A stretch of 64,000 nt of DNA from Piliocolobus tephrosceles (GCF_002776525.5 NC_045443.1:53313101-53377100); one strand, 5' to 3'; counted from the first letter of the stretch, positions 1 through 12,900 are shown. A program made the numbers and translations. Notes: generated by a model from the letters alone, not told the origin.

Positions 1-258
1 CAGGCTGGAGTGCAGTGGCCGGATCTCAGCTCACTGCAAGCTCCGCCTCCCGGGTTCACGCCATTCTCCTGCCTCAGCCTCCCGAGTAGCTGGGACTACA
101 GGCGCCCGCCACCTCGCCCGGCTAGATTTTTGTATTTCTTAGAAGAGACGGGGTTTCACTGTGTTAGCCAGGATGGTCTCAATCTCCTGACCTCGTGATC
201 CGCCCGTCTCGGCCTCCCAAAGTGCTGGGATTACAGGCTTGAGCCACCGCGCCCGGCC
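1..258 (-). mobile_element. AluY, truncated by window edge
   Basis: Antisense Alu from within the right arm to the 5' end (gcccggcc). It carries the cercopithecoid-type variants 'cacctcgcccggctag' and 'ggcttgagcc'. Confidence 0.95.
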
Positions 259-907
259 GCAGGGGATGCTATTTCAACAGTGAACTATGTTCCCTCTGGG
301 ATCAGAGCAGGTGAGCCCATATCCAGAGCTCCAAGACTCAGTTTAGGGAAATAGATGGCAAAGCAGAGAATCTACAGAAGCAGCCCAGGGTAGGATCTGG
401 ATGGTCACCTGGAGAGTACTGCAGGGAATGGATAGCTGTCTTCATCCAGAAAGACAGATAATATGTTCTACTTACACCAGAGGGCAGACAAAGCTGCCTA
501 ACCCTGACGGAGGTCCAGTGAGTGCCCTATCGCAGGAAGCATTCAAGCTGAGGCCGGATGAACATCGGACAGGGCTGTTGAGAGGGAGGTTAGATGGCAT
601 TTTAGGGTCTTTTCCCTTTTAAGATTCTGGCATGGAGAGCTCTAGTTTTCCAACCAGCTTCATTTATCAAATCAATGAAATGAATGAAATGATCAGGGTT
701 TCGGGGGGGAAATGATGACAATGCTCACTAGCACCCAGTTTGCATCGAATTGAATACCTGCATTTGACTGAATATTTACTAATAATTAATACACGTTGAT
801 TATAAGTACCCTTGACCCCAGTCCCCAAGACACCTGCCGGTAGGAGCAAAGGGGACCCTGGGAGAGACCCAGGAGTCTATGCAATGGAAGGACAGCTGTT
901 AAATATC
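259..907. other. SLC39A5 intron, unique sequence
   Basis: No exon recognised. None of the reading frames resembles the ZIP5 N-terminal extracellular domain. Treated as intron upstream of the coding exon at 1584. Confidence 0.6.
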
Positions 908-1518
908 TTTTTTTTTTTTTTTTTTTTTTTGAGGCAGGGTGTGACTCTGTCACCCAGGCTGGAGTGCAATGGTGCGATCTCAGCTCACTGCAACCTCCAC
1001 CTCCCGGGTTAAAGCAATTCTCCTGCCTCAGCCTCCCAAGTAGCTGGGATTATAGGTGTTCACTACCATCCCCAGCTAATTTTTTTTTTTTGAGATGGAG
1101 TCTCACTCTGTCGCCCAGGCCGGAGTGCACTGGCGTGATCTCGGCTCACTGCAACCTCTGCCTCCTGGGTTCAAGCGATTCTCCTGTCTCAGCCTCCTGA
1201 GTAGCTGGGATCACAGGCGCACGCCACCATGCCCAGCTAATTTTTTGTACTTCAGTAGAGATGGGGTTTCACCACGTTGCCCAGGCTGATCTCGAACTCC
1301 TGAGCTCAGGCAATCCACCTGCCTCAGGCTCCCACAGTGCTGGGATTACAGGCCTGAGCCACCGCACCTGGCTCATCCCCAGCTAATTTTTGTATTTTTA
1401 GTAGAGACAGGGTTTCAGCATGTTGGCCAGGTTGGTCTAGAACTGCTGACCTCAAGTGACCCACCCGCCTGGGCCTCTCAAGTGCTGGGATTACAGGTGT
1501 GAGCCACCGCACCTGGCC
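908..1518 (-). mobile_element. Alu interrupted by a second Alu
   Basis: Outer antisense Alu at 908-1085 and 1374-1518, split in its middle linker. Sequence on both sides of the inner copy repeats catccccagctaatttt (from 1067 and from 1374), the target-site duplication of the inner element. Confidence 0.9.
1086..1373 (-). mobile_element. Inner Alu nested in Alu
   Basis: Full-length antisense Alu (polyT, gagatggagtct start, acctggct end) inserted into the linker of the outer copy. Confidence 0.9.
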
Positions 1519-1583
1519 AAGTGTTAAAGATCTGAGTCATAGTTCCTGGTGATTCTCCAATGTATGAACCTCAACTCCCCTAG

Positions 1584-2801
1584 TGTCTGAACGGCTCCCA
1601 GCTGCTGGTCAATTTTGGCCTGAGTCCCGCTGCTCCTCTGACCCCTCGTCAGTTTGCTCTGCTGTGCCCAGCCCTGCTTTATCAGATCGACAGCCGCGTC
1701 TGCATCGGAGCTCCGGCCCCTGCACCCCCAGGGGATCTACTATCTGGTCAGCAAGTAGGAGTGGGTGGGGGGCTCCCTGAATCCTGGAAGTGGGGCCCAT
1801 GCCAAGAAAGGAGGCTCACTGGGGTCCTGCCTCTCCTTGTAGTGTTCTCTCTGCCCCACCTTACATGTGGGACTCTCCTCCTGCCCTGGCCTAACTTCAG
1901 CCCCTGATTCTCCCCAGCCCTGCTTCAGAGTGCCCTGGCAGTCCTGTTGCTCAGCCTCCCTTCTCCCCTATCCCTGCTGCTGCTGCGGCTCCTGGAACCT
2001 CGTCTACTGCGGCCCTTGCTGGGCTTCCTGGGGGCCCTGGCCGTGGGCACTCTTTGTGGGGATGCACTGCTACACCTGCTACCGCATGTATGTGAAGCCC
2101 CTTCTTTGAACTCCTGGCCTCCATGGATCTAAGGTGTCCCCAGCCATAGGACATCCCCTCCCCCTTTCCATCAGCTCCCACATCCTACTCCTGGATCCTG
2201 GCTTCAGCTCACGGCTGCCTTCAAGTAGAGCATATGAGCAAAGGCTTGCCACCCCCCACACAAGGGGATGTTGTTGGGTATAGGGGCTTCCAGGGTCTGC
2301 CCTGACCTTCTCTCTGTCAGGCACAAGAAGGGCGGCACGCAGGACCTGGTGGACTACCAGAGGAGGACCTGGGCCCGGGGCTGTCAGTGCTCGGAGGCCT
2401 CTTCCTGCTCTTTGTGCTGGAGAACATACTGGGGCTTTTGCGGCACCGAGGGCTCAGGCCAGTGAGTGATACCCTTTTCTCCTCCTTCTGCTGAAACCAG
2501 AGTCCCAGTCAAGAACTGGGCCAGGCCGGGCGCGGTGGCTCACACCTGTAATCCCAGCACTTTGGGAGGCCGAGGCGGGCAGATCACAAGGTTAGGAGTT
2601 CGAGACCAGCCTGACCAACACGGTGAAACCCTGTCTCTACTAAAAATAAAAAATTAGCTGGGCGTGGTGGCGCATGCCTGTAATCCCAGCTACTCAGGAG
2701 GCCGAGGCAGGAGAATCGCTTGAACTCGGGAGGTGGAGGTTGCAGTGAGCCAAGATGGCACCATTGCACTTCAGCCCAGGTGACAGAGTGAGACTCTGTC
2801 T

Positions 2802-2849
<48 letters not shown>

Positions 2850-4505
2850 GGTCAAAAAGCCAAGAGAGGAGCAGTGTGTGCTCCTGGATCTCCGATATTT
2901 GCCTGGTGTGCAGGACCTATCAGCTAACAGGGAGTGGGCAGGGGCTCCTTAAGCACAGACCCAGGACTTCTGGCCAAATGGCATCCTCTTCTGAGCTCAA
3001 GTCAACAAGAAACAGAGGGGAGGTGCCAACCTGGGAAGAAGGTAGAGGCCAAAGAACATCCCAGGTGCCAGAGGTGGAACCAGGTGTTCATTTTCCCAGC
3101 TTGTGGCCCGGCTTTCCCTTAGTCCCTGGCTCTGCTGCCTCCTCCACTAGGAGGGATACCCTCCTATTTCAGAGATGCTGCAGGCGAAAACGAAGGGATC
3201 TCGAAACACGAAACCTGGACCCGGAGAATGGCAGTGGGATGGCCCTTCAGCCCCTACAGGCAGCTCCAGGTGACTAGAGGAGAAAATTTGAAGAGTAGGT
3301 TCCAAGCTCACAGTCCTTACTCGCAGCCACCAACACTCTCCTGTGGTTCTTCCCACAGAGCCAGGGGCTCAAGGCCAGAGGGAGCAGAACAGCCAGCACC
3401 CACCAGCCCCAGCCCCTCCTGGGCACCAAGGCCACAGTCATGGGCACCAGGGTGGCGCTGATATCACGTGGATGGTCCTCCTGGGAGATGGTCTACACAA
3501 CCTCACTGATGGGCTGGCCATAGGTGTGAGGGGTGGGAATGGAGGGAAGCAGGTCCAAGGGGAGGCCAGGGTTCCTAGTTATCAGCTGGGGCTAGGAGAG
3601 GGCCCTGAAGAAAATGGGGAGAGGACGGGAGGACCACAGAACACAGGAGCCTGCTTCTGAGGAGACATTTCTTCTGGACTGACCACTTCCAACCCTGTTG
3701 GCCCCAGGTGCTGCCTTCTCTGATGGCTTCTCCAGTGGCCTCAGTACCACCTTAGCGGTCTTCTGCCACGAGCTGCCCCATGAACTGGGTAGGAATGGCA
3801 GGAGCAGGGCGGGGCGGACTCCAGAAAGGACACAGCTCCAAGGGGTAGAGCTTGGAGGCTGGCGGGTGGCATGGATGAGGGGCACCCCAACTTACTCCCT
3901 CCCATCTTGTCCTCTGTCTCCAACAGGTGACTTTGCCATGCTGCTCCAGTCAGGGCTGTCCTTTCGGCGGCTGGGGCTGCTGAGCCTTGTGTCTGGAGCC
4001 CTGGGACTGGGGGGTGCAGTCCTGGGGGTGGGGCTCAGCCTGGGCCCTGTCCCCCTCACTCCCTGGGTGTTTGGGGTCACTGCTGGGGTCTTCCTCTATG
4101 TGGCCCTTGTGGACATGGTGAGAGATGTCGGGTAGAGCAGAGAAAACAAGGGCAGTGGGGAGGTGGGAGGAGAAGGAGGTAGCAGTCCCTCCGCCTCTAC
4201 CATTAGCTCCTGGAAGGGCGTCAGACCACAGGCCCGAAAAGGCTGAGAAACAAGAGACTGAGGTGTTTGGGTGGGGGCTGCTGATGCTTTTTGACACCCT
4301 TCCTCTGGTGTTGAGAGGTCAGGGGCAAGGCCAGAATCCTGACATCCTCTTTTTCTTTCAGCTACCAGCCCTGCTTCGTCCTCCGGAGCCCATGCCTACG
4401 CCCCATGTGCTCCTGCAGGGGCTGGGGCTGCTGCTGGGGGGCGGCCTCATGCTTGCCATAGCCCTGCTGGAGGAGCGGCTACTGCCCGTGACCACTGAGG
4501 GCTGA
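1584..4505 (+). CDS. SLC39A5: SLC39A5 (ZIP5) zinc transporter, 3' eight coding exons
   Basis: LIV-1-type ZIP importer that brings zinc into the cytosol across the basolateral membrane of gut and pancreatic cells (family knowledge). Exons read directly: 1584-1746, 1918-2087, 2321-2461, 3173-3269, 3359-3523, 3708-3788, 3927-4117, 4362-4505. All have AG/GT borders and matching phases; they total 1152 nt (383 codons plus TGA). Human ZIP5 is 540 aa, so about 157 N-terminal residues lie upstream of the window. Visible in order: the family CPALLY motif just before TM1, three leucine-rich membrane segments, a cytosolic loop with KRRD and a His-rich stretch (GHQGHSHGHQGG), TM4 with HNLTDG, TM5 with the zinc-site signature HELPHELGD, then three more membrane segments ending at ERLLPVTTEG. 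The first donor (1747, gtcagc) is weak. The reading frame is intact. It converges on ANKRD52. Confidence 0.95.
2525..2841 (+). mobile_element. AluY with long A tail in SLC39A5 intron
   Basis: Sense Alu starting ggccgggcgcggtgg with an A tail of about 40. Flanked by the duplication aagaactgggcca (2511) / aagaactgggtca (2842). Confidence 0.95.
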
Positions 4506-4625
4506 CGGGGCCAGTGGAAAGGGGTCAGGTTGCCCTTTCTTCCCCCCAACCACAGGAATGGAGGCGGGACACAGGGCCAGTAGGAGCAACAGGATTTTAA
4601 TAAACAGAACCCATCCCAAAGCCAT
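4506..4625 (+). terminator. SLC39A5: SLC39A5 3'UTR and poly(A) signal
   Basis: Short 3'UTR after the TGA at 4503-4505. A canonical AATAAA lies at 4599-4604, so cleavage is expected near 4615-4630. The signal overlaps an ATTAAA read on the other strand (see ANKRD52 3'UTR). Confidence 0.8.
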
Positions 4626-7600
4626 GACTACGACAGTTGTACTTGCACCAAAACAGCATAGAAAACCAGAGTGTGGTGGGAGGACCCGAAGCCGGTTGGG
4701 GGAGGATGTGAGTAGGGGCCTGGAGGGCGCAGGGTCATTAATCTGCGGGGAGAGCATTGTGCTTTAGCCCAGGTAGGGGAGGGGTGGGGCAAATGCACCG
4801 AGGTCCCCACTTTTTCCTGCTGCCCTCGGCACCCTGGGGATGCAGGCATCTGGGCACATCTGCCCCTTATTGCTGCCCACCAGCATTAAACGCCCCTGAT
4901 CCCAACACTAGCACCACAGGTGGTTCCGGGGCAGGGAGAGGCAGGAATGGGAAAATTGCTTAGAGAAAGATTCCACTAGAATCCAGTGAATTGTGCTCAG
5001 TTCTCTTTACTTCCTACAACCGAGTACATGGGTCACAGGGTAGAGGGTGCAACAGGACATGGAACATGCCCCTCCGTGCCCCCCAACACACACCTGCACA
5101 CAGGATGGTGGTGTCTGCAGCATCACAGGTCATGCAGGGCTTGGGGAAGGGGAGGTTCACACACACATAGATGCCCACAGCGGGTACCAGACAGAGAACA
5201 CCCCTGAATATACACAGCTGTACATGGGGAACCCCCAGGTCCCCACCCCAACCCTCTCCCCTGTCTTGCTGTCCCCCGCAGGGGAACTATATTGCTTTGA
5301 GAGAGCCACCCCAGGGGCTGCTCTGCCAGGCACCCTCCCATCCCACCCACACCCATTTTGGCACATCTGCAAGACACAGCAGCGAGAGTAGGCACCCTCC
5401 CTTCCCAGGCTTCTGTGGCCTGGAGCTGGGGAAGGGGGTAGGAGACTTCATCCTCCATCCTCCCCTAACCCTTCCCAAACCCCTGCCAAACCCACTCCAG
5501 TCAGAACCCACCCCCACCCCCCAAACACACATACAAAGCTGAGCTATCCAGGAACACAAGGGAAACAAGGAGATTGTCCAGGGTGGGAGCGGAGGCAGCG
5601 GGGGAAGAAGACTGGAAGCAGAGACCTCCCCCACTGTGGGGGGGCAGACTGGCACAACAGCTACTTTAGTGCAATTGGAGAGGGTGCCCAGAGTGAGGGG
5701 TGGAGAAGGGAGGGAAGGCGCTCCCCAACTTCCCTGGGGGCAAAGTCAGGCTTCCAGATTCCCCAGGGAAGGGGCCTAGCAGGAGTGGGTGAGGGCCAAG
5801 GTGGATCCTCTGGTCACCCACCACCCTCTGCCCTCCCAAATGCAGTGACAGTGTCCCCCTCACACCTAAGTGGGCAACAGCAGCCTTGGAGTCAGTACCT
5901 TCAAGTAATTCAAAGAGTAGACCCTCCCCACCCCAGCTTCACGCCCTCTCTGGGATTTGGTCGCTTCTCTAGGGGTTGGGTTGGGAGGAGGGAGCCCCCA
6001 AGGCAGACCCTTCCCTCTCTACCTCCCACTTCCCAGACCACGGGGCTTGGTCCTCAAAGATTCCTCACCTCCGCCCTTGCCCCACCTGGGTCAAGGCTGC
6101 AGAAGGCTGGAGCCACCACAATTAGAGGGGAAGGGGCTGCTTTGTTCCTTATCCCTCCTTCTTAAAAGGTAGGGTTCAAACTAGGCGGGATGGGGGCCCA
6201 TACTGGTTTGCCCCAGGAGTAGGGTTTCTGGGCTAGGGTCTGTAAGGCTATTTTCCTTTGCGGTGGGAAGGGGAGGCAGGGGGTGAACACTGGGTATGGG
6301 AAGTGGGTGAGAAATGGCTGAGAGGGAAGGAGGAAGGGGCCTCCCCGCTGGAGCAGTCACTGGAGTCATTCAGACAAAAACACTCACGTGCATTAAGATA
6401 CACAGCGTGCAAACTCAGCCCTGCCAGCCTGGCCCCAATCCCACCTCTCAGGACCCCTTCCAAGACCCTGGAGGAGGTTTTGGGGGTATAGCTGTAGAAC
6501 CGTTCACTCTGGCCCCATCCACCCCACCCCCAGCCTCTTCTCCCCTTCTAGGTCCAGGGAGTAAGAAGGTGCTCGGGTGGGCAGACAGTGGTGGAAACAG
6601 TATTGAGTTTTCCTTTGGTTACATATTGAAGGCAAAGGTGAGCTGGACTTACAGTCAAAACGGATAGGGGTGAGGAAGGAAGAGGGGCCATGGCTGGGGT
6701 TGGAGAGGGAGGTAGGCCCTCCTCAGCCCCTCCACCCCAAGAAACACGTCTACGTGGGGTGGCAGTCCCTCAGTCATCTCTCCCACCCCCCACAGCACCA
6801 AACAAAAGGAGAAGCCCCCTCCCCCAGGGGCTGCTCCCCACCCCAACCTGGGCTGTACATTCAGTGGTTTTCAGCAGTCCTATGGCTCAGGGGGCCACGG
6901 GGCGGGGGAGGTGGCCCATCAGTCTCAGTGGACAGTGGCAGTGACCCGGGTCTGCTGGTCCTTCCTGGGACCCACAGTTTGTGCCATTCGTTTTTCTGAA
7001 GGATATAGTACATGACCCTACTAGAGCCACCGCCCAATCAGAAATAGCTCCCCAAAAATCAGAAACTAAAAACTGGCTCTTTCCATCTCACCCTCTGATT
7101 CACACGTCTGTTTCCCTGTCTCCTATGTCGCCCTCGCTCTGTTTCCTTTGCTGGGACCTGGGGCTGCTCCCAGGGTCCTCGCTTAAAATAGGCCTTTTCA
7201 CAAAAGTGCTTATTACTTGAAGCAAGTGCTTTAGAGCTGCGGTGGGGAGAGGGGGAAGGGGGAGGGCAAAGGGAAGGCGCTGTTCCCTCCCCACCCTCTC
7301 CCATGAAGATTGGGGGGCATTCTGCCTGTTTTACTTCTCCACACCCGTTTAAGTCAAAGAGGTTAAAAAAAAACTTAACATTAAAATAAATATGCAGTGG
7401 CCATGAGAATGGTCAAAATGCTTCACAAAACACTAGGGCTGGGGAGCCCAGGGTGGGGCGTGGGGTTTCCTTTGGCATAAGGAGAGGAGGCTGTTTGTCC
7501 CCCAGGCTTCCTCACAGCCACGTATGGAGGGATAGAGGACTCCCCACCACCTCCCAGCACTGCTGACAGTGTGCCGAGGGCAGCAGGGAGCAGACAGCCC

Positions 7601-9914
7601 CCAGGAATCTCATCTAGCAAGACAACGGGGCTCCTGACAGACACTCAGACGCTTCCCGCCATCGCCAAACGTCGCAAAAGGAGAACACGACTCACGCTCC
7701 GCAAGTGCTCTCTGGAGGACCCGTCTCCTCACTCCCCTTGCCCCCCACCACCTAATTCCCAGCACCAAGATGAGAAGGAGGGGGTGGAATGGGAAGATTT
7801 CAGGAGAGAGAATTGAAGGGAAGGCAAGCTTTGCAGAGCCAGCAGGGTTGGGGATGGGGGCTGCAGCCCTTAAGAGAGGTCACATTGATTGTCATATAGG
7901 GGAGGACACGGTGTGGAGGGAGGTGGGCAAGAGGGGCGTCACAAGGCCCTTTGGCTTTGAAAATAAAAATAAAAACTAAAAGCTGCACAATCCTTCTCAT
8001 CAATAATGGTCATTTGGAAGCCTTGAAATGATGTAGGAACTGAGGGTTGGGAGAAGCAAGACACAGAGACAGGGGATCAAAAGGGACCATGGAAAGATAA
8101 GGACTTGGACACACCCCAGGCTTCTGGAAACCAGCATGAGGTATGGTTAAGGGTATCCACTGGGGAGGGAGGGGGTCCCTGGGACGCCCCCCTCCCCTCA
8201 GCCCACCCTTGACAAGGATGGCAAGACATTCAGGGTATACAACTAAAAGATGGGTAAGACTGTGAATAAAGCAAACTTGGGTAGGGGAGGGAGGCTGAAG
8301 GATCCCCTCAGGGGGAGACCCTGTACTGTGTAAACGAAGCCTGTCCAGTTCTCAGGGGACAATACTGATGGCAGCCAAACTGGGTGAGGATGCACTGTGG
8401 GGGCGGAGGGGGCATGACCTCTATTCAAGTTCTGTGTCTTGGCCCCTGGCTGAGGTATTGAGTGTGAGGAAGGGAACACTGGGCTGCAGGAGTGGGTCCA
8501 ACTGTCCAGGAGGCTGCACTAGGAGATGGGTGGACAGAGCACTTAAAGGGACCAGGGCCAAATTCAATGCTACATTTAGAGAGAAAACTGCCCCCTCTTC
8601 ACTCCAGCCCAGTTTGGCTTTTGGGGTGCGACTTTTAGAAATCTTACCAATGCAGCCCCTAGCTCAATCCCATCTTTCCTCCCTGCTGGGAAGGCAGGGT
8701 CCAAGCCCCAGTACCTATTCATCTCTCTCTAGGTCAGAGCTTCTTCCTCACACTGGAGAGGAAGCCTGGGTCCCGAGTAGCCACGGTCCCTTGTCGGCCC
8801 TGCCCCTCCTACCATCTTTGGCTTCAGATCAGGAGTGACTGGGGCAGTGGATACTCTTGGACATAACGGAAGGTGGAGGCAGATCGGGAGCACAGATAAA
8901 CTATGGGCTTGGGAGCACAGGAGGAAGAACATGGTGCCTCCCTCCATATACATGCAAACACATGCCTGAAACACAGTGGACATACTAGGGCTGTGGTTTT
9001 GAAATGGGCAGGAAATTAATTTGTTTCTTCCCCTAAAGGATAAAACGTTTACTTAAAAATTCATGACAAGCCTCAAAGTTCAAGGAAAGGAGAGCCAGGG
9101 CAGGAATGGCCACAGGCTCTGCCCTCCCAAAAGAAGATAAAAGAAAGAAGCAAGGTTAAAGTGCGTGGTTAGGGGCCAGGCTAGGACTGGGAGGGAAGGG
9201 GAGGGGGCAGGCTGTGGGGGCAGAACCAGCCCTTGATTTGCATATGAGGAGCCAGGGGAGAGTGCAGGATTGGGGCCCAGGTACAGTAGTTGCTGCTTCA
9301 AGTGTTTTGCATTTGAACTTTAGGGGTGACAGGGTACAGAAGTGGGGAAAAAGCTCCAGGCCCCAGTGCTAAATATCCTCCCCCCTCATCCTCTAGCTGC
9401 CCCTGAAGGGGGAGGGGGACACCCCCAGAGTGCTCACACAGTACCAGAAATTAAGGCTTCTCACTGCTGCGGGGATGGAGGGACCGGCCGAGCAGGGAGG
9501 CAGTGATGGGTACGGAAGAAGAGGGGATCTGCCTGGCAGCAGGGGCAGGGGAGAAGAGGGACACAGAGAGGAGTCCCCAGGGAAGAGTCAGGGGAGCTGG
9601 CAGCAGAAAGAGGGAACCAAGAGATGGAGTCAAAGAATGGAGGAGCCAGGCATTTAGCAATTATTTTGGGACACTTGGCAGAAGGGGTCGCCCTGGGGGT
9701 ACCAAGGGCCTGGGGTGCTCCCTGTCAGTCCCAGACCCCTGCCAGGCCAAGATGGTGTGGCAAAGGGGTGAGCAGCTGCTCCCCAGGGCTTCCTTCCCCT
9801 CCGCCCCCTCCACCCAGTCGTGTTCTCCTTTAAAGTGCCCTAAATGTTTAGACTTTTTCTAAATAAATAGAATTAGATATCAAGCCACCGGCGGGGGAGG
9901 GACACTGGAGGGGG
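4580..9914 (-). other. ANKRD52: ANKRD52 3'UTR (about 5.3 kb)
   Basis: Runs from the stop codon at 9917-9915 down to a shared poly(A) motif. On the minus strand an ATTAAA (complement of 4596-4601) is the only good terminal signal; I found no minus-strand AATAAA between 4605 and 9914. Cleavage is expected near 4570-4585. The tract is GC-rich with many G/C runs, contains no Alu or other interspersed repeat, and has no convincing ORF. An AU-rich patch lies at 7365-7395. The length fits the long 3'UTR known for human ANKRD52; the exact end is inferred. Confidence 0.75.
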
Positions 9915-12900
9915 CTACTCGGAGTAGCAGCCGTCTAACCCAATGGCGCCAGGCCGCTCCTGGCTATAGGGGCAGGAGGCCCCATGGGGCAGGGCGCCGC
10001 AGCCACCCACCGTCTTGGCGGCTGCAATGCTGCAGTTCTTGAGCAGGCTGAAGCTGAAAGGACTGACGGCGTCCTTAGGTGGGAAAGGCTTCATGGTGGA
10101 AAGGATCAAGGCCAGGCAGTCTGCCACATCTTTGTTGGGGGCACAGGCCAGTGCTGGGGTGTGACCTGCAGGGCCAAGGGGGAGAACTGAGGCACAGAGT
10201 CCTGTATCCCAGCCAGCCTCCCCCAAGCCCTGAAGTCTTTTCTCTGTGGAGGGAGCCAAGGCAGGCAGGTACCCAGCAGGGGCAGAATCCAAGGGTGACG
10301 AGGGCCCAGGAAGGCTGACAGGCAGATTCTCTGAGTGCGGGCTAAAGGGTGGGCATGGGAATCAAAGCCCGGGGTGTGGAGTCCTCCTGGCCCTGCGGGC
10401 TCCCCTCTGAAACTCCAGAGTACTGGTGTGGGCTCCCTACTCTGAAGAGTTCCCTTGGGAAGAAAATCCCACGTAAAGCAAGATGAAGAAGTCACCTCCT
10501 AAAGAATGTCCCTGACCCCAAACCCAAGAGAGGCAGGGGGCTCCAGACCCCACCCACCTTCTTCATCCACAGCCAGCACTGTGGCTCCACGACTCAGCAG
10601 GGCCTGTACCACAGAAGCTAGACCATTCCGGGCAGCAATGTGGAGTGGCCTTGGAAAAAAGGAAAAAGAAAGAGCTTGATGCTAAGCTGCCCTTCCACCT
10701 CCAGACAGGGTGGCAAGGGTGCTGAACAGACACTATGGGCTCCAGAGAGCCTCTGAACAGCAGCCACTCTTTCGTCACCCACCGGCCTCCCCCAGCTAGA
10801 AGCCCCCTTCCCCAGGCACTCACATCTGCAGCGCACTGTTGGTAGCATTGATAAGGCCAAGGTCTTGGGTTTCTGCCAGGATCATGAGGGCACATTTCTC
10901 ATGGCCCTGAGGGAGGGGAACAGAGTGGAGACTTGTGAAGTAGAAGTGTGGCAGGGTGTAAGGCAGGAGTTGGGAGAGTAACAGGAGGACAAACAGCTGC
11001 CCCACCAGTGGGATGCGCTGGACAATCCTCACTTCTGCCCTAGTCCCCTCTACAACCGAGACCTACCTCTCTTCATCAAGCTCTGCCCCTTATGCAGTCC
11101 CCCAATCACTTCAGGTAAGTACCTTGCTACAAGCCAAGTGGAGGGCTGTGTTCTTGTTCTCATCCAATACAGTAAGGTCTGCCTTCCCTCGATACAGCAG
11201 AAATTCTACGAGAGAAATGTGATAGAGGGACTGAACCCTCCCTCCAGAGCAGCAGCCATCCCGGCTCTCCACTTTGCATCCAGTCTGCAGATGGCGAGAC
11301 ATCCAAAGACAACCCTCCTGATTTCTGAACCCCAGCCCCAGCCAGCCTCCACAGGCAGGGCTGACCCATCCTGCAACTGCCCCAGGGGAGGTCCTCCCTT
11401 CCACAAGTGGCCCCTACACACCCACAGCAGCGGTCTGCCCGTTCTCAGCCGCCGTCATGAGCGCAGTGCGGCCGGTATGGTCAGTGGCGTTCACCTCGGC
11501 TTGGTGCTGCAGCAGCATCCGGAGCCCAGAGACATTGTCCGCGAAGGCAGCGGCGTGAAGGGGGGTCCTGTAAGGGGGGGATCAGGGTAGATTAAAATAG
11601 GGAAGAGTATACTGCCCAAGCAGAAAGAGGAAGCCAGAGGCAACTGGACTTCTCCCCAAGTCTTCCATCACTCACCGTCCTTTGGCATCTCGGCTGTTCA
11701 CAATCTTGGCACCCAGAGCTCCCAGCAGCATCTCTGTGGTGCTGTCCTGGTTATTAATCCTAGAGGAAGAGGGAGGAGGGGTCATCAGGAAGGACAAGGG
11801 AAGTAGGCTACCTGTCCTAAGCTCAGGTCGTGGGCCCTCGCAAGAAGGGTTGACGCAGCAGAAGGGACTTACACTGCACAGTGCAAAGGAGTGAAGGGGT
11901 TTCCTTCCAGGTATGAAAACGGGCTGTGTTCAAGTAACAACTCCAGACAATCTTCATGTCCTGGGCATGAGTAAGGAAGAGTTGTGATGGAGAAAAACAA
12001 CAAGGTTCCCTGTCTGTCCTGTGTCTTGACACTCCAGTCCACTTCCAGATTCAGATCAACCCAGGTCCCTCCCACAACCCACCCGTCCTCCTCTACACAC
12101 ACTCCAACACATACTCCTGTGCCTGTGGAGGCCCCAGTCTAGTACCAGTGTAGGAGGCCCAGTGCATGGGCGAGTATCCGCTGTAATCCACCCCAGCATC
12201 CAGGGGGTCTGTGGAAAGGGCAGCCTGCAGCAGGGTCCGCAGTACTGCAGTGTGGCCACAGGCTGAGGCCAGGTGAATAGGTGTGCGGCCCTTAAAGTCT
12301 CGGCACAGCACAAATGCGTCGTGGTCCAGCAGGGCAGCCAGGCAGTCCTCACAGCCAGTCACTGCCTGTGAGTAACATGGGGGTGTGAAGGGGATGAAAA
12401 GCTCCTTCTTTTCTGCTGGCCTGTTGCTTGAGTCTGGCTCAGAAGTAAGAACCACTTGCAGGGCTCCAATCCTTGTCTTTTTTTTTTGGAGACAGAGTCT
12501 TGCTCTGTCACCCAGGCTGGAGTGCAGTGGCACAATCTCAGCTCACTGCAACCTCTGCCTCCCAGGTTCAAGCAATTCTCCTGCCTCAGCCTCCCGAGTA
12601 GCTGGGATTACAGGCAGGTGCCACCATGCCCAGCTAATTTTTTTTGGAGTTTTACTAGAGATGGGGTTTCACCATGTTAGCCAGGATGGTCTTGATCTCC
12701 TGACCTTGTGATCCGCCTGCCTCGGCCTCCCAAAGTGCTGGGATTACAGGCATGAGCCACTGCGCCTGGCCTCAATCCTTGTCTTTACAAAAATGATTCC
12801 TTTTTTGAGACAGAGTCTCACTCTGTCACCCAGGCTGGAGTGCAATGGTGTGATCTTGGCTCACTGCAACCTCTGCCGCCCAGGTTCCAGCAATTCTGTC

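Noticed and set aside
2876..3277. 133-codon frame in the SLC39A5 region
   Set aside because: It mixes intron and the exon at 3173-3269. Only the exon part, bounded by AG/GT, is coding.
3698..4135. Unspliced 145-codon frame across two SLC39A5 exons
   Set aside because: It reads through the intron 3789-3926. Splicing at the visible GT/AG restores HELPHELGD.
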